A stretch of 64,000 nt of DNA, from assembly GCF_900114995.1 (NCBI RefSeq), contig NZ_FOUX01000006.1, forward strand, positions 496,001 through 560,000, given 5' to 3'. This DNA comes from Chitinophaga sp. YR627 (GTDB lineage Bacteria > Bacteroidota > Bacteroidia > Chitinophagales > Chitinophagaceae). The translations under genes were made by a program, and so were the position numbers. The notes beneath the pieces were generated by a model. That model made no database searches and had not been told where the DNA came from. It saw only the letters and a program-made list of their open reading frames with translations. Numbering within the stretch: position 1 is the stretch's first letter; the number at the start of each line of letters is the position of its first letter. Shown here in pieces: positions 54,585 through 63,092 of the stretch.

Positions 54585-55559
54585 TTAGAAAAGGTCAAGT
54601 GCAGAAATGCTCTTGTCGTGTTTTGTGTAATCCACAGGACGTTTTGCAAAGAAATCGTCCAGGCTGTTGGCAAACACCTCTTCCTCAAACCACAGCATAG
54701 GTTTGTTATCTTCTGTACTGATATTGAACAGTGCAGGCAGATTGATCTTTTTCAGACTATCATCCGCACGGTATTTCATGAAGTTTACCAGGTGCTCTTT
54801 GCTCACCGTGTCGATCTTACCTTCAGAGAAGATCCAGTCCAGGATATTGCTTTCTACTTCAATAGACTCTTTCACCAGGTTACTCACTCTTGTGATCGTC
54901 GCTTCGTCAAACATCTCAGGATATTCTTCTCTGATCTTATTGATCAGATAGATACCAGCGTTCGCATGGATCTGCTCGTCTACGGATGTCCAGGCGATAA
55001 TGTTACTCACATTCTTCATCAGCCCTTTGAAACGGGTAAATGACAGGATGATGGCAAACTGACTGAACAGGCTCACGTTCTCGATCAGAATAGAGAACAG
55101 GATCAGTGAAATAGTATATTCTCTGGTATCAGTTGATTTTGCGTTGCTCAGAGCATCGGATAAATATTCGATACGCTGGCGGATAACCGGCACCTCTACC
55201 AGTTTTTCAAACTGGCTGTTGTAACCCAGTACCTCTACCAGACGTGAGTAAGCTTCTGAGTGACGGAACTCACATTCTGCGAATGTGGAACCCAGACCGT
55301 TCATCTCCGGTTTTGGCAGATGATTGTACAGGTTGCCCCAGAAAGACTTTACCGCTACTTCGATCTGTGCGATGGCCAGCAGACTGTTTCTAACAGCCGT
55401 TCTCTCAGCCGGATTCAGGTGGGAATGGAAGTCCTGCGTGTCTGCCGTGAAATCAACCTCTGCATGTACCCAGAATGATTTGTTGATCGCTTCGGTAAAC
55501 TGTAACACTTCCGGATACTCAAATGGCTTATACTGTAATCTCTTATCAAAAATTCCCAT
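54585..55559 (-). CDS. nrdB: Class I ribonucleotide reductase, small subunit
   Basis: The 324-residue ferritin-like protein houses the dimetal site and radical of class I ribonucleotide reductase. The ECEFRHSEAYSRL segment gives the E-x-x-H-x-x-x-Y pattern, so the radical-forming tyrosine is present. Further metal ligands lie in FWVHAEVDF and in DEQIHANAG. It is the first gene of the nrdB-nrdA operon, transcribed away from the permease gene at 55956. Confidence 0.95.
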   Translation of the reverse strand: MGIFDKRLQYKPFEYPEVLQFTEAINKSFWVHAEVDFTADTQDFHSHLNPAERTAVRNSLLAIAQIEVAVKSFWGNLYNHLPKPEMNGLGSTFAECEFRHSEAYSRLVEVLGYNSQFEKLVEVPVIRQRIEYLSDALSNAKSTDTREYTISLILFSILIENVSLFSQFAIILSFTRFKGLMKNVSNIIAWTSVDEQIHANAGIYLINKIREEYPEMFDEATITRVSNLVKESIEVESNILDWIFSEGKIDTVSKEHLVNFMKYRADDSLKKINLPALFNISTEDNKPMLWFEEEVFANSLDDFFAKRPVDYTKHDKSISALDLF

Positions 55560-55692
55560 ACCTTCTATTTATTTAGAGTCAAAGTCTGATTGGTGTGCCA
55601 GCTGTTGAGGGACAATGTAAATCCTCAAACAGGCAATGCAGTGTAGCGTTCACATGACGTATATAAACTACTTTTCATATGCTGCCAGAATA

Positions 55693-55723
55693 CAAAAGTG
55701 ACGCAGTGAGGGGGTTTTTCAAA
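55693..55723 (-). promoter_or_regulatory. Promoter candidate for nrdBA
   Basis: On the minus strand TTTG (55720-55723), a 19-nt spacer and CACTTTTG (55693-55700) fit the Bacteroidota pattern with one mismatch (C for T at the first base of the -7 box). The predicted leader is about 125 nt. No clear NrdR-box pair was found in the 55560-55955 gap. Confidence 0.4.
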
Positions 55724-55920
55724 AAAAAGGAACTAACACATGTGGAAAACTAATGAGGGAAATAATCAAAACCGCGCTAGCAGGCACTTGTTGCCCCTCA
55801 CGCCGGGGATTACCCACACTTTCCGTTCGGAAATGGACAATTTTTGTACTGAAAGTGAACACGTTTCAGCTTGTTGCTCATATTAACTGGTTAATTTACA
55901 ATAGATTAAATATGCGGCAT

Positions 55921-55928
55921 TATATTCG
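55921..55928 (+). promoter_or_regulatory. Possible -7 box for the permease gene
   Basis: TATATTCG fits TAnnTTyG and lies 27 bp before ATG 55956, giving a leader of about 20 nt. A convincing -33 element was not found. Confidence 0.3.
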
Positions 55929-55955
55929 TTCCCGCATCTCTCAAATGTCCCCCTC

Positions 55956-58385
55956 ATGATCCGCAACTACCTGAAAATCGCCTTCCGCAACCTCCTTAGA
56001 AACAAAACCTTCAGTGTTATTAACATCGTTGGTTTGTCTGTAGGGACGGTTTGCTGCCTGTATATTATCCTGTATGTCACCGGACAGTACAGCTACGATC
56101 AACAGCATGATCATGCCGCAGATATCTATAGGATAAACTCCAGGATAACGGTGGAAGGGGTTTTCCACAATAATGCCACCAGTTCTCCTCCCATCGCTCC
56201 AGCCATGAAAAGCGACTTTCCGGAAATAGAGGAGTATACCCGGATTGTGCCTACCGTCAATCTCGGTGCCGCACAACACCTGCTGACCTATCAGGGACAA
56301 AGTATATATGAACGAAATGCAGTATATGCGGACTCAACCTTTTTCAACGTATTTAATTTCAAATTTATATATGGTACACCCCGGAACGCACTGTCCGATC
56401 CTTATACCGTCGTATTGATAAAGAGTACGGCGGAGAAATTATTTGGCAACAGCGATCCTGTCGGTAAGACCATAGAAATGTCCAATGCATATGGTAAAAA
56501 TAGTTTCCGGGTAACCGGCGTCGTGGATGAACGTTTGGGTAAATCGCACATCCGGGCGAACATGTTCATGGCGATGAATAGCGGAGGAATGGGGAGCGTT
56601 ACAAAAGAGAGCAATGCCTGGGCCGCTTATAATTATGTCGCCTCTTATGTGAAATTACGTCCAGGGACAGACGTAAGCACACTCGAAAGAAAATTACCGG
56701 CCTTCCTGGCCAAATATGGCGCACAACAACTCAAAGACCATGGTATGAAAAAGGAGCTCAACCTCCAGCAGCTGGGCAGCATACACACCACCAAAGGTTA
56801 TGACAACGAACTGACGCCTGTCAATGACCGTTCTTTCCTCAACAGGTTATTATTAATCGCCATACTGATACAGGTCATGGCCTGCATCAACTTCATGAAC
56901 CTGAGCACCGCAAGGGCCTCCAAACGCGCCAAAGAAGTAGGTATCAGAAAAGTGATCGGCGCCCGGGTAAATGATATCATCAGCCAGTTCATGGGAGAGG
57001 CCCTGTTATTATCAATATTGGCTATATTAGTATCCGTCCCTTTACTGGCACTGCTGTTACCTGCACTCAATCAGCTGACGGATGCAGACATTAACATCTT
57101 CAGTTTAGCCAGCTATCGCTTCGCTTTCCTGCTCCTGGGTTTTATATTTATCACGGGGCTGCTGGCTGGCAGTTATCCTGCTTTCTATCTTTCTGCCTTC
57201 AGACCTATCAGTGTATTAAAGGGCAACTTTACCAGCCGTCTATCCTCCGCCGGTATACGCCGCTTACTGATCGTTTTCCAGTTTTCCTTATCGATCGTAT
57301 TTGTATCAGGCATCATTATCATTGCCCGTCAGCTGAATTACCTGAAGCAGATGGACATAGGTTTTGAACGCAACCAGAAACTGGTATTCAATTTTCATAC
57401 AGACGAAGAAAAAACAAAGCTCAATGCATTCATGAGTGACTTGCGGCAGTTGAGCAGTATAAAAACCGTCAGCCAGGCCGATAACTACCCCAGCCAGAAG
57501 ATCAGTCACGACTGGCCTTATTACCTCGAGGCAGCAGGCGCTGCTATCGGAAAAGACGTACAGTTCATCTTTTCCGACGAAAACTATGTAAAAGCACTAG
57601 GTGTTAAAATACTTGGAGGAAGAGATTTCAAGGCCGGTGACTCAGGCAAGATCGTGATCAATGAAACCTTTGCAAAGGCACTCGGTCTGAACGCATTAAA
57701 CGCACCTGGCAGAAGATTATACCCACAGCATGATGCAAACGAACCAGTCATATTTGCAGAGATCATTGGTGTGATGAAAGATTACAACAATAACTCCCTC
57801 CACGATGAAGTACAACCATTGATGCTGCGATACGGTCCGGAATATGCCACCAATAATGTCATCGCTGCCGCCGATACCAAAGACTATCAGCACCTGCTAA
57901 AAAGCATCAATACTATCTGGCAACGTAACTTTCCGCAAACGCCTTTTGCCTACACCTTCCTCGATGAAGATGTACAGCAACAATATGAAGCAGAAGTGAC
58001 TTTATCCAACATCATAAATGCTTTCACATTGATCGCCATCTTCATCTGTTGCTTAGGCCTCTTCGGATTATCCGCCTTCATGGCCGAACAACGCAAAAAG
58101 GAGATCGGCATCCGCAAAGTACTCGGTGCAAATCTCCTCATATTGGTATCACTTTTATCAAAAGATTTCCTGAAACTGGCAGGCATCGCCTTAGTAGTAG
58201 CCATACCGATAGCCTGGTGGGCACTCGATAAATGGTTACAGACTTTTGCTTACCGCATCACACCAGGCTGGTGGGAATTCGCGCTGGCCGGTTTTGTAGT
58301 GATGCTGATCGCGTTGTCCACCGTTAGTATTCAGGCCATCAGATCAGCGGTCGCTAATCCCGTAAAAAGTCTGAAAGCAGAGTAG
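55956..58385 (+). CDS. FtsX/MacB-type ABC transporter permease
   Basis: The 809 residues start with RNYLKIAFRNLLRNKTFSVINIVGLSVG, the typical first span of MacB-like permeases of Bacteroidota. A periplasmic MacB_PCD domain is followed by a three-span FtsX block (INFMNLSTARASKRAKEVGIRKVIGA), then a second periplasmic domain and a second FtsX block (FGLSAFMAEQRKKEIGIRKVLGA). No ATPase gene is adjacent, as is usual for these orphan permeases. Substrates may include antimicrobial peptides or lipoproteins. Its last codons fall in a 77-bp tandem duplication. Confidence 0.93.
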   Translation: MIRNYLKIAFRNLLRNKTFSVINIVGLSVGTVCCLYIILYVTGQYSYDQQHDHAADIYRINSRITVEGVFHNNATSSPPIAPAMKSDFPEIEEYTRIVPTVNLGAAQHLLTYQGQSIYERNAVYADSTFFNVFNFKFIYGTPRNALSDPYTVVLIKSTAEKLFGNSDPVGKTIEMSNAYGKNSFRVTGVVDERLGKSHIRANMFMAMNSGGMGSVTKESNAWAAYNYVASYVKLRPGTDVSTLERKLPAFLAKYGAQQLKDHGMKKELNLQQLGSIHTTKGYDNELTPVNDRSFLNRLLLIAILIQVMACINFMNLSTARASKRAKEVGIRKVIGARVNDIISQFMGEALLLSILAILVSVPLLALLLPALNQLTDADINIFSLASYRFAFLLLGFIFITGLLAGSYPAFYLSAFRPISVLKGNFTSRLSSAGIRRLLIVFQFSLSIVFVSGIIIIARQLNYLKQMDIGFERNQKLVFNFHTDEEKTKLNAFMSDLRQLSSIKTVSQADNYPSQKISHDWPYYLEAAGAAIGKDVQFIFSDENYVKALGVKILGGRDFKAGDSGKIVINETFAKALGLNALNAPGRRLYPQHDANEPVIFAEIIGVMKDYNNNSLHDEVQPLMLRYGPEYATNNVIAAADTKDYQHLLKSINTIWQRNFPQTPFAYTFLDEDVQQQYEAEVTLSNIINAFTLIAIFICCLGLFGLSAFMAEQRKKEIGIRKVLGANLLILVSLLSKDFLKLAGIALVVAIPIAWWALDKWLQTFAYRITPGWWEFALAGFVVMLIALSTVSIQAIRSAVANPVKSLKAE

Positions 58386-58499
58386 GGGTCCGTTCTTCTC
58401 AGAACGACTCCTCTATCAGATCAGTTAACGCTAATCATTAAAAAAGTCTGAAAGCAGCGTAGGGGGCCGTTCTTCTCAGAACGACTCCTCTATCAGATC
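58341..58499. repeat. 77-bp tandem duplication across two converging gene ends
   Basis: Unit 1 (58341-58417) and unit 2 (58418-58494) both start AGATCAG and end CTCCTCTATC; a third AGATC follows. They differ at about ten positions, mostly in the first third. Unit 1 carries the last codons and stop of the permease gene; unit 2 carries the last codons and stop of the thioredoxin-reductase-like gene, so each unit holds decayed copies of the other's tail. Each includes a CGTTCT/AGAACG hairpin. Confidence 0.85.
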
Positions 58500-59384
58500 T
58501 TTATTGCTGATCGCTCCTGTAAGTGTACCGGTTGCTACTGCATTTGCTACAGAACGCATCATACTGCTATTATCACCACATGCATACACATGTGGAACGG
58601 TCGTCTTTTGCATACCATCTACCCGCAGATATCCCTGTTCATTCAATTCACAACCCAGCTGCACAGGAATATCACAATGCTGTGTAAAGCTAACCCGTGC
58701 ATACAGAGCCTTCAGCGGAAAGGTACTCCCATCTTCAAACACAAGCTGACGCACATAACCATTATCATGTTCCAGGGCACTTATAACTTTCTCCACCACC
58801 GGAATATTATGCTGTGCAAGCTTCTCCACCTGCTCCGGTTTCAGTGTAGACGCCCCATTGGTAAAGATGGTCAGTTCATCGGTCCAGTTAGAAATAAGTT
58901 TACCAAAATCAAACGCCATATCACCATTCGCCAGTATCCCCGTTTTCTCTTTCTTCACCTCATACCCATGACAATACGGACAATGTATCACCGATATCCC
59001 CCAACACTCCGCAAATCCAGGAATAGCAGGCTGCTCATCCGTAATCCCCGTCGCAAAAATGAGTTTATTAGCAGAAAAAGTATCCCCCTTATCCGTACTG
59101 ATATCAAAGCCTGTTTCCGTCTTCACTCCCTTTGTCGCCAACCCGGTATAAAACTGCACTGTATCATATTGCAGCACCTGTTCTTTCCCGATCGCTGCGA
59201 TCTCCGCAGGGGTATTCCCATCCCTTGTCAGAAAGTTATGTGAATGCGGCGTCTGACGATTACACGGTTTCCCACTATCAATGATCAATACTGACCGTAA
59301 TGCACGCCCTAAAGACATCGCCGCTGCCAATCCCGCATAACTGCCACCTATGATGATTACTTCAAAATGATTTTTCCCTGTCAT
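58476..59384 (-). CDS. Thioredoxin-reductase-like FAD-dependent oxidoreductase
   Basis: The 302 residues have the FAD motif VIIIGGSYAGLAAAMSLGRA, the dithiol C135-P-Y-C138 in IHCPYCHGYE, the ATG motif (IFATGITDE) and the C-terminal FAD motif VYACGDNSSMMRSVANAVATG. The NADPH-binding GxGxxA region is weak (GILANGDMAFDFG), so hydride donor use is uncertain. The CPYCHGYE form resembles the broader family that includes GliT/HlmI-type disulfide oxidases as well as ordinary flavin reductases. No dithiol natural-product cluster is adjacent, so a general redox role is more likely. Confidence 0.88.
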   Translation of the reverse strand: MTGKNHFEVIIIGGSYAGLAAAMSLGRALRSVLIIDSGKPCNRQTPHSHNFLTRDGNTPAEIAAIGKEQVLQYDTVQFYTGLATKGVKTETGFDISTDKGDTFSANKLIFATGITDEQPAIPGFAECWGISVIHCPYCHGYEVKKEKTGILANGDMAFDFGKLISNWTDELTIFTNGASTLKPEQVEKLAQHNIPVVEKVISALEHDNGYVRQLVFEDGSTFPLKALYARVSFTQHCDIPVQLGCELNEQGYLRVDGMQKTTVPHVYACGDNSSMMRSVANAVATGTLTGAISNKDLIEESF

Positions 59385-59433
59385 TGCTGTGATACTATTC
59401 TGTTTAGTGATACTTCAATTGCTACCAAAGCAC

Positions 59434-59441
59434 CAAAGATA
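59434..59441 (-). promoter_or_regulatory. -7 box for the thioredoxin-reductase-like gene
   Basis: TATCTTTG on the minus strand is a perfect TAnnTTTG match 49 bp before the start codon. No good TTG was found about 19 nt upstream, so the -33 element is unassigned. Confidence 0.45.
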
Positions 59442-59504
59442 ACTGAAAAAACCATTCATTTGCATCTATGTTGCAAATATGTTTTTACACAAATAACTCT
59501 CCAT

Positions 59505-60240
59505 CCAAAGTCCACCAATACCATTCGAAGCAGCAATATTTGCAGATGAGGATGCAGGGCCTTAGCCCTTCACGTGCTGCTCAGCCTATGCCCAGGGCTT
59601 AACCCACCATCCCAACCGCTCAACAATTTCCCCAGGCCCAATAGCCAATAAGCTGTGGAGGGCGTCAGCCCGTAATCCCATCTGCAAATAATGCGCAGCC
59701 CTAAAACACAAACCAAAGGAAACCATGAACTCCATTAACAAGTCCACCAATACCATTCGAAGCAGCAGTATTTGCAGATGAGGATGCAGGGCCTTAGCCC
59801 TTCACGCGCTGCCCAGCCTATGCCCAGAGCTTAATCCACCATCCCAACGCTCGCCAACTTCCCACCGCCCAATAGCCAATAAGCTGTGGAGGGCATCAGC
59901 CCGTAATCCCATCTGCAAATAATGCGCAGCCCCAAAGCACGACCAAAGGAAACGATGAACTCTATTACCAATTCCAACAATACCATTCGCAGCCCTAAAA
60001 CACAAACCAAAGGATACCATGAACTCCATTAACAAGTCCACCAATACCATTCGAAGCAGCAGTATTTGCAGATGAGGATGCAGGGCCTTAGCCCTTCACG
60101 CGCTGCTCAGCCTATGCCCCCAAGGTTTAATCAACCACCCCAACGCTATCCAACTTCCCACCGCCCAATAGCCAATAAGCTGTGGAGGGCGTCAGCCCGT
60201 AATCCCATCTGCAAATAATGCGCAGCCCCAAAGTATCAAG
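59505..60240. repeat. Three-copy array of a ~152-bp element with inverted ends
   Basis: Copies at 59538-59689, 59770-59920 and 60064-60216 each begin ATTTGCAGATG and end CATCTGCAAAT, an 11-bp terminal inverted repeat. Inside, GGGCcttaGCCC and GGGCgtcaGCCC form small hairpins. The spacers are also repeated (AATGCGCAGCC..., ACCATTCGAAGCAGCAG), and the second spacer contains an extra internal copy of about 60 bp. No convincing gene lies in 59385-60309. This looks like a MITE or REP-type element amplified in tandem. Confidence 0.8.
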
Positions 60241-60309
60241 AGCAAAAACAAAAAGTAGAAAACTCATCGCCAGCCCGCATAATGCTAACACATATTCAGA
60301 AGAGGACAA

Positions 60310-61302
60310 TTACCACGCCTTGCGCAACCTTATCATCTCTTCAGCTGTCAAGGGCATTATCGTACCATGCCTCGGATGAAAATCCAGCGAAACATCCTCA
60401 TCTATCGCTTTAAAATTTCTAAAATCAACCGTCCTGGTAAACTGATACCGACCACTCGTATACATATCATACATCAGAATATAACCACTACCATCATTCA
60501 GCGGAAACGTCCCCGCACCCTCTACCGGCTTATCCGTCTGCTGCACATAATCATTGCGCTGCATAACATAACCACCTGTCAGCCGGTCAGACACTGCAAT
60601 CTTGATCCCCGGCCGCCTATCCTCTGTCTTAAAGAACAAATAAAACTTACCCGCTTTCTCCTGAATATCACCATCAATACAAGCCGCATGATCCGGATTA
60701 AAGAACAACTGCTTCGGCTCACCCTCCAGATCTGTAAAATCTTTATTCGCATAAACGTACACGATCTTATCCGGTTCATGACCGTACTTCGTAGAAAAAT
60801 AAACCATGTATTTCTTCGCCTTCGCATCATAGATCGTCTGCGGCGCCCACACACGTAGCAAACTATCCTGCCCTGCATACTTCTTCTGAATATTGATCGC
60901 CTTTGACGTCCAGTGTACAAGATCATTTGATTTCATCAGCACAAGACCGCGATTACTATTCCACCCCTTGGCAGAGACCATGTCGGTAGCCACCATGTAA
61001 AACGTCTTTCCATCAGCACCCCGTAAGATATGCGGATCACGCACACCACCCGTCTCACTGATATCAGCAGAACTGATCACCGGCTGATTCCCGTTCAATG
61101 CTTTAAAATGATAACCGTCTTCACTAAGGGCAAAACAAATTTGCTCTTTACTTTTATCATTCCCGGTAAAGTAGGTGAAAAGGTAGCCGCTGTAAACCGG
61201 CTTTGATTGCCGTTGCGCAGAAGAGGGGAGTACCATCGCCAGACTAACAATAAACAGGAGAACAAGCCGGAAAGTAAAACAGCTGACAGAGATCTTCATC
61301 AT
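60310..61302 (-). CDS. Secreted glycoside hydrolase, family 43-like
   Basis: The 330 residues begin with a signal peptide ending near PSSAQRQ. The five-bladed propeller signature is present: GGVRDPHIL (catalytic base Asp), VWAPQTIYD, CIDGDIQEKAGKFYLFF (pKa-modulating Asp) and VEGAGTF (acid Glu). GH43 enzymes cut arabinose- or xylose-containing plant polysaccharides; the exact substrate cannot be told. It stands alone, not in a SusC/D locus, with its own promoter 35-63 bp upstream. Confidence 0.85.
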   Translation of the reverse strand: MMKISVSCFTFRLVLLFIVSLAMVLPSSAQRQSKPVYSGYLFTYFTGNDKSKEQICFALSEDGYHFKALNGNQPVISSADISETGGVRDPHILRGADGKTFYMVATDMVSAKGWNSNRGLVLMKSNDLVHWTSKAINIQKKYAGQDSLLRVWAPQTIYDAKAKKYMVYFSTKYGHEPDKIVYVYANKDFTDLEGEPKQLFFNPDHAACIDGDIQEKAGKFYLFFKTEDRRPGIKIAVSDRLTGGYVMQRNDYVQQTDKPVEGAGTFPLNDGSGYILMYDMYTSGRYQFTRTVDFRNFKAIDEDVSLDFHPRHGTIMPLTAEEMIRLRKAW

Positions 61303-61336
61303 GGAATTATTATTGAACGGATTTATTTATTAATGT

Positions 61337-61365
61337 CAAATGTACAATAATATATGAGGAAACAA
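61337..61365 (-). promoter_or_regulatory. Promoter of the GH43-like gene
   Basis: On the minus strand TTG (61363-61365), an 18-nt spacer and TACATTTG (61337-61344) fit the Bacteroidota consensus exactly. The leader would be about 28 nt. Confidence 0.65.
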
Positions 61366-61367
61366 TA

Positions 61368-61395
61368 AAGGCGCTGCAGTTTCCCGCAGCGCCTT
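61368..61395 (-). terminator. Terminator of the old-yellow-enzyme gene
   Basis: A perfect 10-bp stem, AAGGCGCTGC and GCAGCGCCTT, encloses an 8-nt loop. On the minus strand it is followed by TTATTGTTT. It lies 20 bp after the OYE stop codon and abuts the GH43 promoter. Confidence 0.8.
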
Positions 61396-61415
61396 ACTTA
61401 ACAACAAATATACAA

Positions 61416-62516
61416 CTATAACAATTGAGCTAATGCTTCTTTGGAGAAACCCTTCAGTTCACCAGTTCTCTCATCTCTGATTTTTTTCACCCACTCGGAA
61501 TCCGCCAGCAGTGGTCTGCCAACAGCCACCAGGTCAAAATCACCTCTGTCGAATCTGCGCAACAGTTCTTCCAGCGAACTAGGTTCAGAGCTCTCACCTT
61601 TGAAAGCCGCCAGGAACTCGCCATTCAATCCTACAGAACCAACCGTAATAGTAGCCTTGCCTGTCACTTTTTTCGCCCAACCGGCAAAGTTCAGATCAGA
61701 CCCTTCAAACTCAGGTTCCCAGAAACGACGCTGTGAACAATGGAAGATATCAATACCTGCTTCTGCCATTGGTTGCAGCCATGCTTCCAGCTCTTCCGGC
61801 GTATTCGCCATTTTACCATTATATTCATACGGTTTCCACTGGGAAAGACGGATGATCAGCGGAAAATCTTCACCCACACGCTGACGCACTTCTTTAATTA
61901 CTTCCACCGCAAAACGGGTACGCGCTGCCAGTGATTTACCACCATATTTATCTGTACGATGATTGGTGTTTGCAGAAAAGAACTGATCGATCAGATAGTT
62001 ATGCGCACCATGTATCTCAACCGTATCAAATCCCAGTCTTTTGGCATCAGCTGCTGCATCGCCAAAAGCTTTAATAGTATCAGCAATGTCTTTTTCTGAC
62101 ATCGCATGACCATTGGTGTTTTCTGGCCTGTTCAGACCTGAAGGACCTTCAAAAGGTGTCAGCGGGGTCCAGCCGGAATGATGGTTATCCATGATACCCT
62201 GGTGCCAGATCTGAGGACCCATTGCACCACCGGCAGCATGTACCCCATTGATCACTTTCTGCCAGCCACCCAGGGAAATGTCACCGTGAAAACGAGGGAT
62301 GTTTGGATCAGCGGAAGACGCCGGACGGTTGATCACCGTTCCTTCAGATAAGATCAATCCCACTTCTCCTGCAGCACGACGCTGATAATATGCGGCCACA
62401 TCGTCTCCCGGTACGCCGTTTGGTGAAAATGACCGCGTCATAGGGGCCATTACGATTCTGTTTTTTATGTTCAGCGACTTAAGGCTGAATGGCTTAAATA
62501 AGCTCAGATTACTCAT
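61416..62516 (-). CDS. Old yellow enzyme (NADH:flavin oxidoreductase)
   Basis: The 366-residue FMN-dependent TIM barrel reduces activated C=C bonds of enones and similar electrophiles. Hallmarks are NRIVMAPMTRS, the Q-x-W-H-Q-G segment GPQIWHQG, the substrate-binding pair in VEIHGAHNYLIDQFFS, and NHRTDKYGGKSLAARTRFAVEV. The phosphate-binding end AVGRPLLADSEWV is intact. It is monocistronic with a strong promoter and terminator. A detoxification role is likely. Confidence 0.93.
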   Translation of the reverse strand: MSNLSLFKPFSLKSLNIKNRIVMAPMTRSFSPNGVPGDDVAAYYQRRAAGEVGLILSEGTVINRPASSADPNIPRFHGDISLGGWQKVINGVHAAGGAMGPQIWHQGIMDNHHSGWTPLTPFEGPSGLNRPENTNGHAMSEKDIADTIKAFGDAAADAKRLGFDTVEIHGAHNYLIDQFFSANTNHRTDKYGGKSLAARTRFAVEVIKEVRQRVGEDFPLIIRLSQWKPYEYNGKMANTPEELEAWLQPMAEAGIDIFHCSQRRFWEPEFEGSDLNFAGWAKKVTGKATITVGSVGLNGEFLAAFKGESSEPSSLEELLRRFDRGDFDLVAVGRPLLADSEWVKKIRDERTGELKGFSKEALAQLL

Positions 62517-62559
62517 GTTTGTCTACGTTTTTGTTTACGTTGTCTACGGATCTCTGATG

Positions 62560-62589
62560 CAAAGATATCGGAGAATTCCGAAATGCCAA
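62560..62589 (-). promoter_or_regulatory. Promoter of the old-yellow-enzyme gene
   Basis: On the minus strand TTG (62587-62589), a 19-nt spacer and TATCTTTG (62560-62567) match the Bacteroidota consensus exactly. The leader is about 37 nt and contains three TTGTyTACG repeats (plus-strand reading, 62519-62548). Confidence 0.7.
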
Positions 62590-62697
62590 TAATATTTTAC
62601 CTCTTCCTGACCGTTCCAAAGCCCGGGAAAAATGGTTTTTTCTCCCCGAAACCCCAGTGTTTATTCGCTCTCAGGGCTGATTTGTACCATTAAAACG

Positions 62698-62773
62698 CCA
62701 TTATACCGCTATTACGCCGTTATTTGTCCGCTTCCAGGCGAAGAACATACGGTGTAATAGCGGTGTAATAAGG
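62698..62773. repeat. Imperfect inverted repeat in the OYE/protease gap
   Basis: The left arm (62698-62720) carries ACCGCTATTACGCCGT and the right arm (62749-62773) the complement of ACCGCTATTACACCGT. About 20 bp pair with one gap, around a 28-nt loop. The remaining 62517-63092 gap also holds a TTGCGT/ACGCAA hairpin at 63039-63054 and no convincing gene; no promoter for the downstream protease could be fixed. Confidence 0.6.
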
Positions 62774-63092
62774 GGATAATGCGAAGAAATGACCCTGAAC
62801 AGCCAGCTACATAAGGGCTTTATTGAATGTGAGTTTAAACTTTGATTTATAGCAAAAAAATTGTAGTTTGGTATAGAGGATAACAAGCCCCAGAACAACA
62901 TTAAAAAAGTCCTCAGACGGAAACAGTTAACACCCCAAAAAATCACATTCAGATGAATCCCTCCTCATCCCCCGTTACGCGTCACGCGCACGCGCATACG
63001 CAGTTGTTACAATTGCGTGAACAATCTTACCGGACAGATTGCGTTATTACGCAAAGAACTCGGTATTTTCAGCACCCTTAAAAACGCTTAGC

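Noticed and set aside
58476..59384. Dithiol-oxidase resistance gene of a gliotoxin/holomycin-type cluster
   Set aside because: The CPYC motif is shared with many ordinary flavin oxidoreductases, and no dithiolopyrrolone or epidithiodiketopiperazine genes are nearby.
59505..60240. CRISPR array
   Set aside because: The repeats are about 150 bp with inverted ends, the spacers are themselves repeated, and no cas gene is near.
59802..60309. Minus-strand frames encoding short hydrophobic proteins in the repeat array
   Set aside because: They consist of repeat sequence read in one frame, recur in each copy with differences, and have no independent support.
62701..62946. 81-codon minus-strand frame
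   Set aside because: It overlaps the imperfect inverted repeat, and its composition (Phe, Trp, Leu) looks like non-coding AT-rich sequence.
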